Shown here piece by piece: positions 54,119-63,220 of a stretch of DNA of 64,000 nucleotides. The stretch comes from DASVVT01 sp036386415. GTDB lineage: Bacteria; Acidobacteriota; Blastocatellia; Pyrinomonadales; Pyrinomonadaceae. The stretch is from the NCBI GenBank assembly GCA_036386415.1, contig DASVVT010000026.1:19324-83323 (forward strand), in the 5' to 3' direction. The notes under the pieces were generated by a model, which saw only the letters and a program-made list of their open reading frames with translations, did no database searches and had not been told where the DNA came from. A program made the translations under genes and the position numbers. Every line of letters begins with the position of its first letter. Positions within the stretch are counted from its first letter, which is position 1.

Positions 54119-54147
54119 ACCATATATTAACAGACTTTTCTTGTCAA
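54119..54147 (-). promoter_or_regulatory. Sigma70-type promoter of the XRE gene
   Basis: On the minus strand, a perfect -35 TTGACA (54147-54142) is separated by 17 bp from a -10 TATGGT (54124-54119). Predicted transcription starts near 54112. Confidence 0.55.
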
Positions 54148-54179
54148 TACTGAATATGACCACCCCCTATCATTACAGG

Positions 54180-54350
54180 TAGTTGAAACAAGCCGGATAC
54201 ATCCGGACAAGGTAGTAAAGAACCTTTATGTCCCATTGAGTGCTCCTTGGGAGCAGTTGTTGTTACTACATATAAGCGAAAAAAGTGCTTATACAACCGG
54301 AAGCAGGTTTGTAGCACTAAAGCTGAAGCTCTACACGTATACAGCAACAA
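54180..54350. ncRNA. Possible structured RNA before a terminator
   Basis: Within 200 bp upstream of the terminator at 54351 lie several short hairpins on the plus strand: CCGGATACATCCGG, TGCTCCTTGGGAGCA and ATAAGCGAAAAAAGTGCTTAT. No reading frame with family features occurs. This could be a plus-strand regulatory RNA or part of the long minus-strand 3' region; the call is tentative. Confidence 0.25.
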
Positions 54351-54384
54351 ATGAGAAAAGCCCGTAGACACGGGCTTTTCTCAT
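54351..54384. terminator. Strong bidirectional terminator
   Basis: A perfect 15-bp stem (ATGAGAAAAGCCCGT with its complement) and a 4-base loop; GC core AGCCCGT/ACGGGCT with CTTTTCTC on either strand. It would end minus-strand transcripts of the large gene stopping at 54610 and any plus-strand transcript from 54180. Confidence 0.75.
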
Positions 54385-54408
54385 GCTATGAATCAAATCC
54401 CTTTTTGT

Positions 54409-54443
54409 GACGAATCACGTCCCCGAAAGTGGACGAATCATGT
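54409..54443. repeat. Two direct copies of GACGAATCAYGT
   Basis: Copies lie at 54409-54420 and 54432-54443 (23-bp spacing). They sit in the otherwise empty region between the terminator and the large gene's stop. Confidence 0.4.
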
Positions 54444-54609
54444 GGAAGAAAAATAATTAGCGTCTATACTCCTCACATTTTTCTGGCACCGAACTCTCTA
54501 CACTTCGCCCAATCAAATCAGCTGTCTCATTTGTCTTGTTTCTCGCGTTGCTTAGAGAATCTACTTGACAGCTTCTTGTAGTCACATCAATACGTTCTGG
54601 GTAGAACCT

Positions 54610-57600
54610 TTAACCTTCTCTAGATAGACATACTGCCTCTAACTGCCTAACCAATGTAATTACTTTTTCCCAGTCAGGGCTGGAATATGAAATCTTTTCT
54701 TGACTCCATATATATGGAACAAAATTGATTAGTTCAAAGTAATGCCGTTCTTTCCTGTTCCATCGTAGAGCACTACTTATTGAAATATCCTTTTCGTGTT
54801 CTTTGGCAAATGCAAGGCCAATATTACTCAATGCACGCCAAATGATTAAAGAAAGATAACCTGCGATTCTTAGCTCGTGCCCAGGCTCTAGACGGACAGC
54901 TTTCATGCTCAAATATGAACCCAAGGCACTTAAATATTCATTGGTTAAAGCGCATCTCTTGTCCCACCCATTTCTGTTTAAGGGAAGAAATGGTAAATCC
55001 TCAACTAGTTGAACCAAATCTGCTAGTAAGAATTGGTATGTGGGGCGAGGTTGCTCGATATCAATCATTACTATGTTACCTCGATTAGTTACAATCCAAT
55101 TTTCAGTATGAGAATCTTTCTTTTCAACAAGTGGTAACCATCCTATTATAGTGAATAGCGGCTCTATAGCTTCCGTTATCTCATCTGCTAGGCTTTGAGG
55201 TAATCCGGTTTGGTATGTAATACTTAACAAGCGGCCTCTCATAAACTTGCGGCTATCATTTATATACCACTCCTTTTTATCTTGAGATGCAGGATGCCAT
55301 GCGTGATATGCGGCGAGAAAACCAACTGTATTGCGTAGAGCCTTCTCGGAGTAAATGGGCGAGCCGTGTTGAATCAAATCGCTTAGGGTTCTACCAATAG
55401 CCCTCCTCATACAATAAACACTAATATGTTCTAACGGTATAATTTCCAAAGGGGTAGGCACTAGAAATCGATTGTCTGCGAGCTGATCCAGATACCTTTT
55501 CAGTTCTAATGTTCTCTCTTGTTCTTCCTTTAGCCTATGTAGACGGGCAGCTATTGGAATCTTTTCATTTTTAATTGGGGGCTTGAAAACGAACGTGGCT
55601 GACAATAATCCATGAGGGTCATCCTCGATATATGCCTCACTCTTGCTACCAAGAATTTTCTGTTTTGTCTCAGGCCATTTGGCAGCTAACTGTGCTCCTG
55701 TCGACCATAGTCGGTAAGAATCTTTATTCAAGAAATGATTCCATGTCTTAGGGTCTGGGTACGATATTAAATTCGCTACTGTCCCCGCTCGAATTAAGTC
55801 TACAATTTCCGAGTACTTATCTATGATTTCGGCTAATTGACATATTGGCCATGGCCATTCTGCATCTTCAATGGTCGCTTGACAGATTGAATTGAGTCCG
55901 GAGATAAGGTGTTCAATATTTCTACCTGCTAGTTCAAAAAGCAGAAGATTGATTCTTCCAACGAGACTGTAATATTCCTTTCTATCGCGGTCATTATTCT
56001 GAACAGCATCTACCGATTCAACCCATTTCTCACGTGATTTGTGCTTGAACTCCAGAGCTTTATTTAAATTGTCAACTGAATTTTCGTAACGAGCTAACCG
56101 GTAATAACAATCACCGATCATTCCATAATTTTCAGAAGAATCATTCCCTTTACTATGGCTCTCAAGGAACATAGCCAAAGCTTTGTTTAGAATCTCTGTG
56201 TTTCCATAGTACCGGTAAAGCCTTAGATAGGATTCACCTAACTTGCTGTAGTTCGCGCTATTCTCATTACCACGCTCTCTTGAGAGTTCAAGATATTTAA
56301 CAGCATCCTCGGTAAAGCCCTTTTGCTCTTCTCGATCGCCATTTATTTTAGCAATTTTAAGACATGTATTTCCGAAGAGTGCTAAGAAGATTGGATCGAG
56401 TGAGCCCAATTCAAAACACCCTTGGTAGTACTCTTTTGCGAGATAAATATCCTCAGGAATTCCAGAGAGTTTATATCTGTTATAGTAATTAGTGCCTAAT
56501 ATTCCATTATATTGTTCTAAATCATCTTTGTTTACTGATGCATCTTTGTTGAACCTGCTACGAATTAAATGAATAGCTTTATCGAGGTATGAAATAGCAT
56601 CTTGAGGTGATTGATTTTCAATTAAAAGAGCTAGTTCTCGATAAACTTTAGGAAGAAGGCCAAATTTGGTCATTTTCCTGTCGGATAATTCAGGTGCTTC
56701 TTCTAACCACTTAACTGCCTCGCGTAAATCCTCCGCGGAACCGAACTGCATACCTCTGCCCGCGAATGCAGCACCAATATATTCTTTGATTTCGGGATCA
56801 TCAGTCGGAAGGCAGCTCAAGAAGGAATCAATTGCGATACTATAGTCTTCCTTGTTAGATGAAATATCTGCCCATCTAGAATAAATCCTTCCGCGCTGCT
56901 TTAGATGGTTCTTATTCTTGCTATCTGTAAGATGTATTTGATCGTTTATTTCTTTTGCTCTCTCTAGATCAATGAGACGGTCTGGGTTTCTAAATAAGTT
57001 ATAGCGTCCAAATAATGCGCTCGCTAGATTGTGATGGAAAGTGGGGTTCTCCTTACAAGCTTCCTGAAAATCCTCAATGGCTTTATTAAGAGATTGGACA
57101 TCCTTCTCAACATACCAAAGTTGTAGATAAGCTTGCCCACGTCTCCCTTTCATTGCTCCTTCAGCATACTTTTTGGGGGACTCGATGGTCTCAAATGAGT
57201 TGAAGAGACGCACTGATTCTTTTAGGTGACTCGATCCTGACTCTCGATTTGTGCGAATCATGCAGATGCCCAACAAAAGATTCGCTCGTGCTAGTGAGAC
57301 AAGAGTATTCGCCCCTTTGTTATCTTGACTGAGTGCGCGCTCTAATTTATTTATTGCCCTTTGGTACTCAGCCGGGATGTTAGTTTCTTCAGCATGCTCT
57401 AAAAGGGCATTCCCAAGAAAAACAAAATGTTCAGTTGCTAGGTCTCCAAGATCTTCTGCTTGTTCTAAATTATCTATTGCGGCAGATAATTGCTGTAGCC
57501 GCTCTTCACCAGAAAGAGACATGGCTATATAGTAGTGAGCAACTCCAACCATACCATAGTTAAAGCGATCCTCTCTGTTGCTCAATCTCCTTGCATCCAT

Positions 57601-58410
57601 GAGATGTTGAAGACTTTTTCGATAATACACCTCTGCGAGCTGCGGGTTTATATCGTTTAGACTTCGCGCTGTATCGAATTCTGCTCGGCCAAGGAAACTG
57701 ATATTAAGATAGCGGGTATACTCTAAGTTCGCCTTACTTTTTGTTGAGTAAACTGTTGAAAGCACGATGGCATTATCATCATTTATCTTGTTTAGAAAGG
57801 GATTTAGAATGCCCTTACAGAAGATTTGGAATAAATGATTCTTCTTATTTGCTGCCATTACTGATTGAAGAATAGCCCAAAGCTGAAAAACATTATCTGC
57901 ATCGAAATTCTCATCTGGTGTAGAAACGGCTCCCCCATCATCACTCAGTACAAAATTGAGAGTCTCAGCCCTAATACCAGATAGATCGAGAATTGCCGAA
58001 ATAGAATTTGCTGCTGTATCTGTCAATTGGGCCACGTACTCGACTAAGAAGAACTTGTTTATAATATTAGTTAACTTCTCTCTATTAGCATTGTTACCAT
58101 CCTGACTTAATGTAGTTGACGTGTTCTTTAGATCAATATTAGCTAGAAAGTTGGGCACAGTTGCTCTGTTAACTGTTCGAGCATTTTCTTCCGATCTGTC
58201 TTCAGTAAGGACCTTGACTTTCGCAGCCTGAGGGCCTTTAAGACCACTTGCGATCTCAAACTCAACCAAATAGCCTTCTTCCAGGGTACGAACGCCGTTA
58301 CCTTGAATAGAACTATAATGAACAAAAATATCCCCAGAACCAGGCTGTTCAATAAAGCCATACCCTTTATCTTTATTGAACCATTTTACTCTGCCAGTAA
58401 TTCTAGCCAT
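54610..58410 (-). CDS. Cold-shock domain / TPR / kinase-like fusion protein
   Basis: A 1266-residue protein. Residues 1-70 are an intact cold-shock domain with RNP1 (KGYGFI) and RNP2 (DIFVHYS), so nucleic-acid binding is expected. Residues about 240-830 are a long series of TPR-like helical repeats (YYRKSLQHLMDARRL; LNKAIEDFQEACKENP). Residues about 935-1220 look like a protein-kinase/APH-type phosphotransferase: candidate Lys943 (FVFK), Asp1099-His1101-Asn1104 (DSHTENW) and Asp1117 (MIDIEQP). AGGAGA lies seven bases before the ATG. The gene is strongly AT-rich compared with the rest of the window, suggesting transfer. The fusion could couple nucleic-acid sensing to phosphorylation; inference. 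Confidence 0.75.
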   Translation of the reverse strand: MARITGRVKWFNKDKGYGFIEQPGSGDIFVHYSSIQGNGVRTLEEGYLVEFEIASGLKGPQAAKVKVLTEDRSEENARTVNRATVPNFLANIDLKNTSTTLSQDGNNANREKLTNIINKFFLVEYVAQLTDTAANSISAILDLSGIRAETLNFVLSDDGGAVSTPDENFDADNVFQLWAILQSVMAANKKNHLFQIFCKGILNPFLNKINDDNAIVLSTVYSTKSKANLEYTRYLNISFLGRAEFDTARSLNDINPQLAEVYYRKSLQHLMDARRLSNREDRFNYGMVGVAHYYIAMSLSGEERLQQLSAAIDNLEQAEDLGDLATEHFVFLGNALLEHAEETNIPAEYQRAINKLERALSQDNKGANTLVSLARANLLLGICMIRTNRESGSSHLKESVRLFNSFETIESPKKYAEGAMKGRRGQAYLQLWYVEKDVQSLNKAIEDFQEACKENPTFHHNLASALFGRYNLFRNPDRLIDLERAKEINDQIHLTDSKNKNHLKQRGRIYSRWADISSNKEDYSIAIDSFLSCLPTDDPEIKEYIGAAFAGRGMQFGSAEDLREAVKWLEEAPELSDRKMTKFGLLPKVYRELALLIENQSPQDAISYLDKAIHLIRSRFNKDASVNKDDLEQYNGILGTNYYNRYKLSGIPEDIYLAKEYYQGCFELGSLDPIFLALFGNTCLKIAKINGDREEQKGFTEDAVKYLELSRERGNENSANYSKLGESYLRLYRYYGNTEILNKALAMFLESHSKGNDSSENYGMIGDCYYRLARYENSVDNLNKALEFKHKSREKWVESVDAVQNNDRDRKEYYSLVGRINLLLFELAGRNIEHLISGLNSICQATIEDAEWPWPICQLAEIIDKYSEIVDLIRAGTVANLISYPDPKTWNHFLNKDSYRLWSTGAQLAAKWPETKQKILGSKSEAYIEDDPHGLLSATFVFKPPIKNEKIPIAARLHRLKEEQERTLELKRYLDQLADNRFLVPTPLEIIPLEHISVYCMRRAIGRTLSDLIQHGSPIYSEKALRNTVGFLAAYHAWHPASQDKKEWYINDSRKFMRGRLLSITYQTGLPQSLADEITEAIEPLFTIIGWLPLVEKKDSHTENWIVTNRGNIVMIDIEQPRPTYQFLLADLVQLVEDLPFLPLNRNGWDKRCALTNEYLSALGSYLSMKAVRLEPGHELRIAGYLSLIIWRALSNIGLAFAKEHEKDISISSALRWNRKERHYFELINFVPYIWSQEKISYSSPDWEKVITLVRQLEAVCLSREG

Positions 58411-58546
58411 CTCTATCTCTCCTAAAGTATAGAGTGTTGATGTCCGTTATGACTCCGCTCTGAGGAGGTAATATGTCTCTTAAACTGTGATGACTGCGGG
58501 CTCGGCATTTGCAAAGGTACCTGCGGGCAGTAATCAGGAACCTTTG

Positions 58547-59623
58547 CTACCCACCCCGTGTGTGCATCTCCAGATGCGGATCGGTGCGGAGGCGGGTAAG
58601 TGGGATGAGCGTAGTATTCCGCATACCCTCTGCCTCTAGGGCTTTGCGCTCTTCGGCTCCACGATCTCGGCGCGCGTGCCAGCCGGAACTAATGATGGAG
58701 GCAAGTTCCTCTCTTGAAGCACCAGCCCGTAAGGGTTGTCTTAGGTCTATACCTTCGCAGGCATAGAGACATAGGTACCACATGCCATCCGCTGTTAGCC
58801 GGCTGCGATCGCACGTGCTGCAAAACGGTGCTGTTGTTGACGCTATAATGCCTAAGACCGTGCCATCAGTCAGACGGAAGCGTTCGGCGGGGGCCCAACT
58901 ACCCTCAACGATTGGCTCAATTGGCCCATAGTGTTTGCTGAGTATCGTAAGGATACCTGCTCGGGAGCAGACCTTGTCCATTGTCCAAGACGTGGCGCCT
59001 CCCACATCCATGTACTCAATGAAGCGAACCTCGGCCCTGACCTGCTTGCCATATTCAATGAGATCCACAAGCTCATCATCATTCACTCCGCGAATCACCA
59101 CAGTATCAAGTTTCAAATCCTTAAACTTGGCTTGGCTCACGGCCCCGATGCCTGCCAGAACCTTTCCATGCATATCACGTCTCGTCAACGCTCGAAACCG
59201 GTCCGGCTTCAGCGTGTCCAAGCTCACCGTGATCCGGTGAAGCCCCGCGTCGTGGAGTTCCTGAACCTGTTCAGCAAGCATCACGCCATTGGTGGTCAAG
59301 GCCAGATCCTGTATATGAGGGTTGCGCACTAGTAGACGTATCAGAGATGCTATGTCGCTGCGCAAGAGCGGTTCCCCACCTGTGAGACGAACCTTTTCAA
59401 CACCCAGAGTTGTGAATACGTCCACTAATGTTGAGATTTCCCCCCACGTCAAGAGATCCTCACGTGGTAACCATGAATACTCCTCTTGGGGCATACAGTA
59501 TGCACAGCGGAGGTTACACCTGTCGGTGACCGATAAGCGTAGGTTACGTAAAGGCCGCGCGAAGGCATCAGTGATACCAAAACGCCGAGCAGGTATCGAT
59601 TTGTCCATCAAAGAAGGTAACAT
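58547..59623 (-). CDS. moaA: GTP 3',8-cyclase (molybdenum cofactor step 1)
   Basis: A 358-residue radical SAM enzyme making (8S)-3',8-cyclo-7,8-dihydroguanosine triphosphate from GTP. The first Fe-S site is Cys36, Cys40 and Cys43 (CNLRCAYC). The C-terminal site includes FCSTCDRSR and a later Cys in YLCLYACEG. The protein ends in the Gly-Gly tail required by MoaA. These C-terminal features distinguish it from viperin-like relatives. moaC, the usual partner for step 2, is absent from the window. Confidence 0.95.
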   Translation of the reverse strand: MLPSLMDKSIPARRFGITDAFARPLRNLRLSVTDRCNLRCAYCMPQEEYSWLPREDLLTWGEISTLVDVFTTLGVEKVRLTGGEPLLRSDIASLIRLLVRNPHIQDLALTTNGVMLAEQVQELHDAGLHRITVSLDTLKPDRFRALTRRDMHGKVLAGIGAVSQAKFKDLKLDTVVIRGVNDDELVDLIEYGKQVRAEVRFIEYMDVGGATSWTMDKVCSRAGILTILSKHYGPIEPIVEGSWAPAERFRLTDGTVLGIIASTTAPFCSTCDRSRLTADGMWYLCLYACEGIDLRQPLRAGASREELASIISSGWHARRDRGAEERKALEAEGMRNTTLIPLTRLRTDPHLEMHTRGG

Positions 59624-59765
59624 GCAACAACCCCAAGGTGCGCGCCTTGAGTAATATTCCCTGGCTCAGGAAAGACGCGTCATCGCTGGCCAGAGTAAAG
59701 ATGCCATCATAGCGTTAAGTAAGTGCAAAGGATCTTCGTATTGGCCTTGGCGTATACTCCCTAAC

Positions 59766-60467
59766 TCACCTTCCCTCAGCGTCAATAAGGACGTCGAACA
59801 CTGCTCCAAGGGAGTTAATCTGCCTGCCGACCCATTCATCGGCATTGGGACGATATGCCTGTATGCCATCCTCGGCGATAACTATTTTCAGCGCATCCAT
59901 TCCAACCTGCGAAGCCCCTGTCAGTTCATTGCTGCCACCGTCCCCAACGTATAAACAATCTTGTGGCAGGACACCTAGCTGGTGACAGGCATAATGATAA
60001 ATCCTGGCCTCAGGCTTGCGGGTACGGATGTTCACCGAGAACACGGGTGCGTCAATGAAAGGAGCAAGGGGTGAAGACGGCCACAACATTGGTGTAAACC
60101 AATTTGTGTCGCTGATCAGTCCGATTTTGAGGCCCTGATTTCTTAGCCTGCTAAGAACTTCGACTGCTTCTAACCTTGGGATAAACGTCTGCCGCGAATA
60201 CTCAAGTGCTAATTGCACGGCGGCGTGGACGCCAGACGCCGTTGGATTACTATGAAGCTGGCTGCATATATATCTTATGTTGTCATGAGCGGATGGATAT
60301 TCGCCTCTTTCTCTTTCAGGCAACGTCTCACGCCACAACCGACCAAAATCTGAGCTTCGCAGACCTAACACCTGAGCCATTTGGCTGAGAACGGCTTCAT
60401 ATTCCTCAACCTGAAAACTGTCCACGAGTGTCCCAAAGAGATCGAATATCACTGCTCTGTATCTCAT
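59766..60467 (-). CDS. HAD-superfamily hydrolase
   Basis: A 233-residue phosphatase-like protein: motif I FDLFGTLVD, motif II Ser/Thr region LISDTNW, motif III KPE (RTRKPEARIY) and motif IV GDGGSNE. Motif I has FDLFGT, so the second Asp is replaced by Phe-Gly as in some haloacid dehalogenase-like enzymes. It lies downstream of the iron-ADH-fold gene with a 68-bp gap. The substrate is unknown. Confidence 0.85.
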   Translation of the reverse strand: MRYRAVIFDLFGTLVDSFQVEEYEAVLSQMAQVLGLRSSDFGRLWRETLPERERGEYPSAHDNIRYICSQLHSNPTASGVHAAVQLALEYSRQTFIPRLEAVEVLSRLRNQGLKIGLISDTNWFTPMLWPSSPLAPFIDAPVFSVNIRTRKPEARIYHYACHQLGVLPQDCLYVGDGGSNELTGASQVGMDALKIVIAEDGIQAYRPNADEWVGRQINSLGAVFDVLIDAEGR

Positions 60468-60535
60468 AGCACAACCTTAAATAAGTTGATACTGTAATGT
60501 CTCGGTGAAATATCTAAACGGTGTGGATTTGTGTC

Positions 60536-61795
60536 TCACCAAGCCGTCTGCAACAACCTTAGAAGCTCATCTGCATGCTCCTTCGGCTGTTCTCTCTCAT
60601 CAGTGCTTAAGATTTTAAGTGCATCCTGCGCGAGGAGAGGGAGGTCTGTCTCGGGAACCCCTAGCTCTTGCACCCGTGTTGGCATCCCGATGGATCGGTA
60701 GAATGATTCCATAGCGTCGGCAGCCGCAGCCGTTGCTGTTGCGGCTGACATCCCCCCTTCCAATACTCCAAGTGCAGTTGCAATCCGCTTCCCACGATCT
60801 AAGTCTCGGGGCGTAGTGAGGCGTGTCACGACCGGTGTTACCGCCGCAATCGCTTCTCCTTGTCGTATATGACGGTAACGTATGTGGAGCGCCGTAGCGA
60901 GGGCATAAGCGTTGCTAGAGACCGGGTCGAACTCGTTCGGGTTATCGATGCTATCATCGGCCGATCGATTGGCGAGAAATGCAGCAGCGCATAAATCGAT
61001 ACGCAGATTTACATTATGTGGCTCTGCCATAATGCGAGGCAGAGTACGAAAGGCGAGCCTGAACGCTTGTATGCGATTACCTTCTACGAGTGGATTCATA
61101 TACCGAACACCGAGACTTCGGAGGCTTTCGGAGAATGTAGTCGTCCCCGTTGAGCGGATTAGCTCTGGGGGCGAAGTGAGCAGTGCCTCGGCATCCCAGA
61201 AGAGTGCAATGGGGCGGGTCTCGGGGTCGTAGAACTCCATCCGGTGATTGAGAGCGTCGTTCTTTACCTCTGAGCCGGCGCGATTCATAGCACTGGTCGG
61301 CGTGGTTACAACATTGATAATTGGCGGCTTAGTGGTTACTAGGGATGGAATGACGCCAGCTTGAATGTTTGGGTATTGGCCCGTCAGTGTACCTGCCTCT
61401 ACGTTTTCCGCCAGGAGGATAGCAATGACACGGGCACCGACGATTACACTACCGCCACCGACTGCGATCAGCATATCCGCTCTTGCCAAGCGCGCCTCAT
61501 CTGTACCCCTCCGCACTGCCGACCAAGAGGTATTCTTATCCATAGCGTCGAATACGCCGGCATACAGGGCACCAAGTTGATCTTTGATCCGTGTAAGAAG
61601 GTTAGTCTTGTTCGTGACTGACTTACCGCAGACGATGAACACTCGTTCAGCCTTTGCACGGTGGACCTCATCAGTGAGGTGACGTAGAGCATCGACGCCA
61701 ACATACAAACGCCAAGGGTAGCTCACTGAGCTAAATGTATTAGAAGCATCGATTTCCAAGATGGTTTTATATCGCACTGCGTGTTGCGATCTCAC
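60536..61795 (-). CDS. Iron-ADH-fold protein lacking the metal histidines
   Basis: A 419-residue protein of the Fe-ADH/dehydroquinate-synthase-like fold (VGVDALRHLTDEV; IAVGGGSVIVGAR; TPTSAMNRAGSEV). By eye against FucO the Asp ligand remains (FWDAEAL), but the three metal His positions read Glu (TFSESLRS), Ala and Gln (HIRYRHIRQGEA). It may bind another metal, use a different chemistry or be non-catalytic. The start GTG overlaps the upstream gene by 29 bp; a GTG at 61777 is an alternative. Confidence 0.7.
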   Translation of the reverse strand: MRSQHAVRYKTILEIDASNTFSSVSYPWRLYVGVDALRHLTDEVHRAKAERVFIVCGKSVTNKTNLLTRIKDQLGALYAGVFDAMDKNTSWSAVRRGTDEARLARADMLIAVGGGSVIVGARVIAILLAENVEAGTLTGQYPNIQAGVIPSLVTTKPPIINVVTTPTSAMNRAGSEVKNDALNHRMEFYDPETRPIALFWDAEALLTSPPELIRSTGTTTFSESLRSLGVRYMNPLVEGNRIQAFRLAFRTLPRIMAEPHNVNLRIDLCAAAFLANRSADDSIDNPNEFDPVSSNAYALATALHIRYRHIRQGEAIAAVTPVVTRLTTPRDLDRGKRIATALGVLEGGMSAATATAAAADAMESFYRSIGMPTRVQELGVPETDLPLLAQDALKILSTDEREQPKEHADELLRLLQTAW

Positions 61796-62330
61796 CTAAC
61801 CAGGAAATTAGCTTAGGCTGTATGTCCATGAATGTATGGTAGCGGACCAAAGTGACCAGATCAGGGAATTCCACCGTGAGTTGCAGTATATTGTGGATGT
61901 TGACTCCTTTTGTTTTGACCTCCGGATTATAAAACCCAATGATCGGTTTTTTTGCCTGAATGAAGCGCATAGTATTGATCCCGGATCCAAAGCCCGCCTC
62001 GTCGTAGCAATAGATGGCGGCTTGCGCTTCATTGCAGAATAATTTATCCCTATCCAGAACGAAGGCGCTTATTACTTCATCCTTGCTCTTTCCTTCGCTA
62101 TGGGCGGCGAGATAGCTATTCCACTCTTTGTCATAAGACTCAAAGGGATTGCACACCATTTGCGCTAATTCATCGTGAGCTAACTCAGGATATTGTGTTT
62201 GGTAATACCGAAAGCGCGTGTCGTACCCTAGACCGGTGGATTCTAGGATGTGGAACACATCTCTTCTGAATGTCTTGGTGTGATCCGTAGCATCGACCCC
62301 TTTGCCGCTGACAAAACATGGAATCAACAT
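61767..62330 (-). CDS. Nucleoside 2-deoxyribosyltransferase-like protein
   Basis: A 187-residue alpha/beta protein. The segment AAIYCYDEAGFGSGINTMRF followed by AKKPIIGFYNPE is reminiscent of nucleoside 2-deoxyribosyltransferase-like and related nucleotide-handling Rossmannoid folds. The match is weak and no catalytic Glu was fixed. AGAGG lies upstream of ATG 62330. Its 3' end overlaps the iron-ADH-fold gene by 29 bp, so the two are probably translated together. Confidence 0.45.
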   Translation of the reverse strand: MLIPCFVSGKGVDATDHTKTFRRDVFHILESTGLGYDTRFRYYQTQYPELAHDELAQMVCNPFESYDKEWNSYLAAHSEGKSKDEVISAFVLDRDKLFCNEAQAAIYCYDEAGFGSGINTMRFIQAKKPIIGFYNPEVKTKGVNIHNILQLTVEFPDLVTLVRYHTFMDIQPKLISWLGEIATRSAI

Positions 62331-62736
62331 AGATCCTCTTTGGCCTCCACAGAAGTCCTCATTCTCCCTGTCTAACTTTCTCCCAAGTTCCTTAGTATTA
62401 CCGGATTTTCCAATTGAGAGAAACCGGTTGGTTTTCCTGGAAATGCAAATGTCTTAAGCCATGTGCATTTCTTCTGGTAAGTAGTCCATAAATTCACCAA
62501 CGCCTAAGAACAGTAGCATCTAGTCTATGCCTTAAACGAGTCATAAGCGACCTGACTTGAGTGAGGCTGGGTGTACGCTACGGTAGATCATGTTGGTTCT
62601 GTAGGCCAGTACCTATCTGTAAGCGGCGTGTTGTGAGCGAGCGTGCTTATATCGGCCTAGCAGGTCTTTGTTAATGCTGTCACTACATCTCAAGGAATTC
62701 TTTCAAGCGGCGAGGCCAATACCATCCTCATTATTG
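62331..62736. other. Gene-free stretch within the moa cluster
   Basis: About 400 bp between moaE and the deoxyribosyltransferase-like gene. No frame with family features, repeat or known RNA was recognised. The gap suggests that the downstream genes may have their own promoter. Confidence 0.4.
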
Positions 62737-63147
62737 TCATGAGCGGTCGCCAATCCAAGCTTCTCCATCTTCCCATACTTCTTTTTTCCATATAGGCACG
62801 ATCTCTTTTAGCCGGTTAATAGCATACTCACACGCCTCAAAGGGCACCTTGCGTTCTGACGATGCCACGGCGATTACCACACTGCAATCGCCGACTTCAA
62901 GATGCCCTACGCGGTGGACAATAGCAACATCAACACCCGCCCACTTCTCCCGGATCTCCTCACCAATCTGGCGCATTTTTAGGATGGCCATCTCTTGGTA
63001 TGCTTGATATTCCAAATAGAGGACCTTATGACCACGAGACATCTCACGAATGATACCCACAAATGTTACGATCGCACCATTGGCACTTTTACCGACGTGA
63101 TGCAGAAGCTGATCGATCTGGATATTATCTTCAGTGATCTCAAACAT
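62737..63147 (-). CDS. moaE: Molybdopterin synthase catalytic subunit
   Basis: A 136-residue MoaE that, with MoaD, inserts the dithiolene sulfurs of molybdopterin. Family motifs include GAIVTFVGIIRE, LEYQAYQEMA, VHRVGHLEVGD and the active-site lysine region PIWKKE. ATG 63147 is chosen over the longer frame at 63183 because GGAG lies seven bases upstream. Confidence 0.92.
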   Translation of the reverse strand: MFEITEDNIQIDQLLHHVGKSANGAIVTFVGIIREMSRGHKVLYLEYQAYQEMAILKMRQIGEEIREKWAGVDVAIVHRVGHLEVGDCSVVIAVASSERKVPFEACEYAINRLKEIVPIWKKEVWEDGEAWIGDRS

Positions 63148-63220
63148 GACTATCTCCTCAAGGGACGCACTTGTATCTTTCAACTTGGCAGCACTCGGAA
63201 TGAACGCTTATCAACTTGAG

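Noticed and set aside
54144..54371. 75-codon minus-strand frame
   Set aside because: It overlaps the XRE promoter and the terminator stem; the composition and position fit non-coding DNA.
58547..59623. MoaA as an antiviral viperin-like enzyme
   Set aside because: The second cysteine cluster and C-terminal Gly-Gly of genuine MoaA are present and moaD/moaE are nearby, so a cofactor role is the better call.
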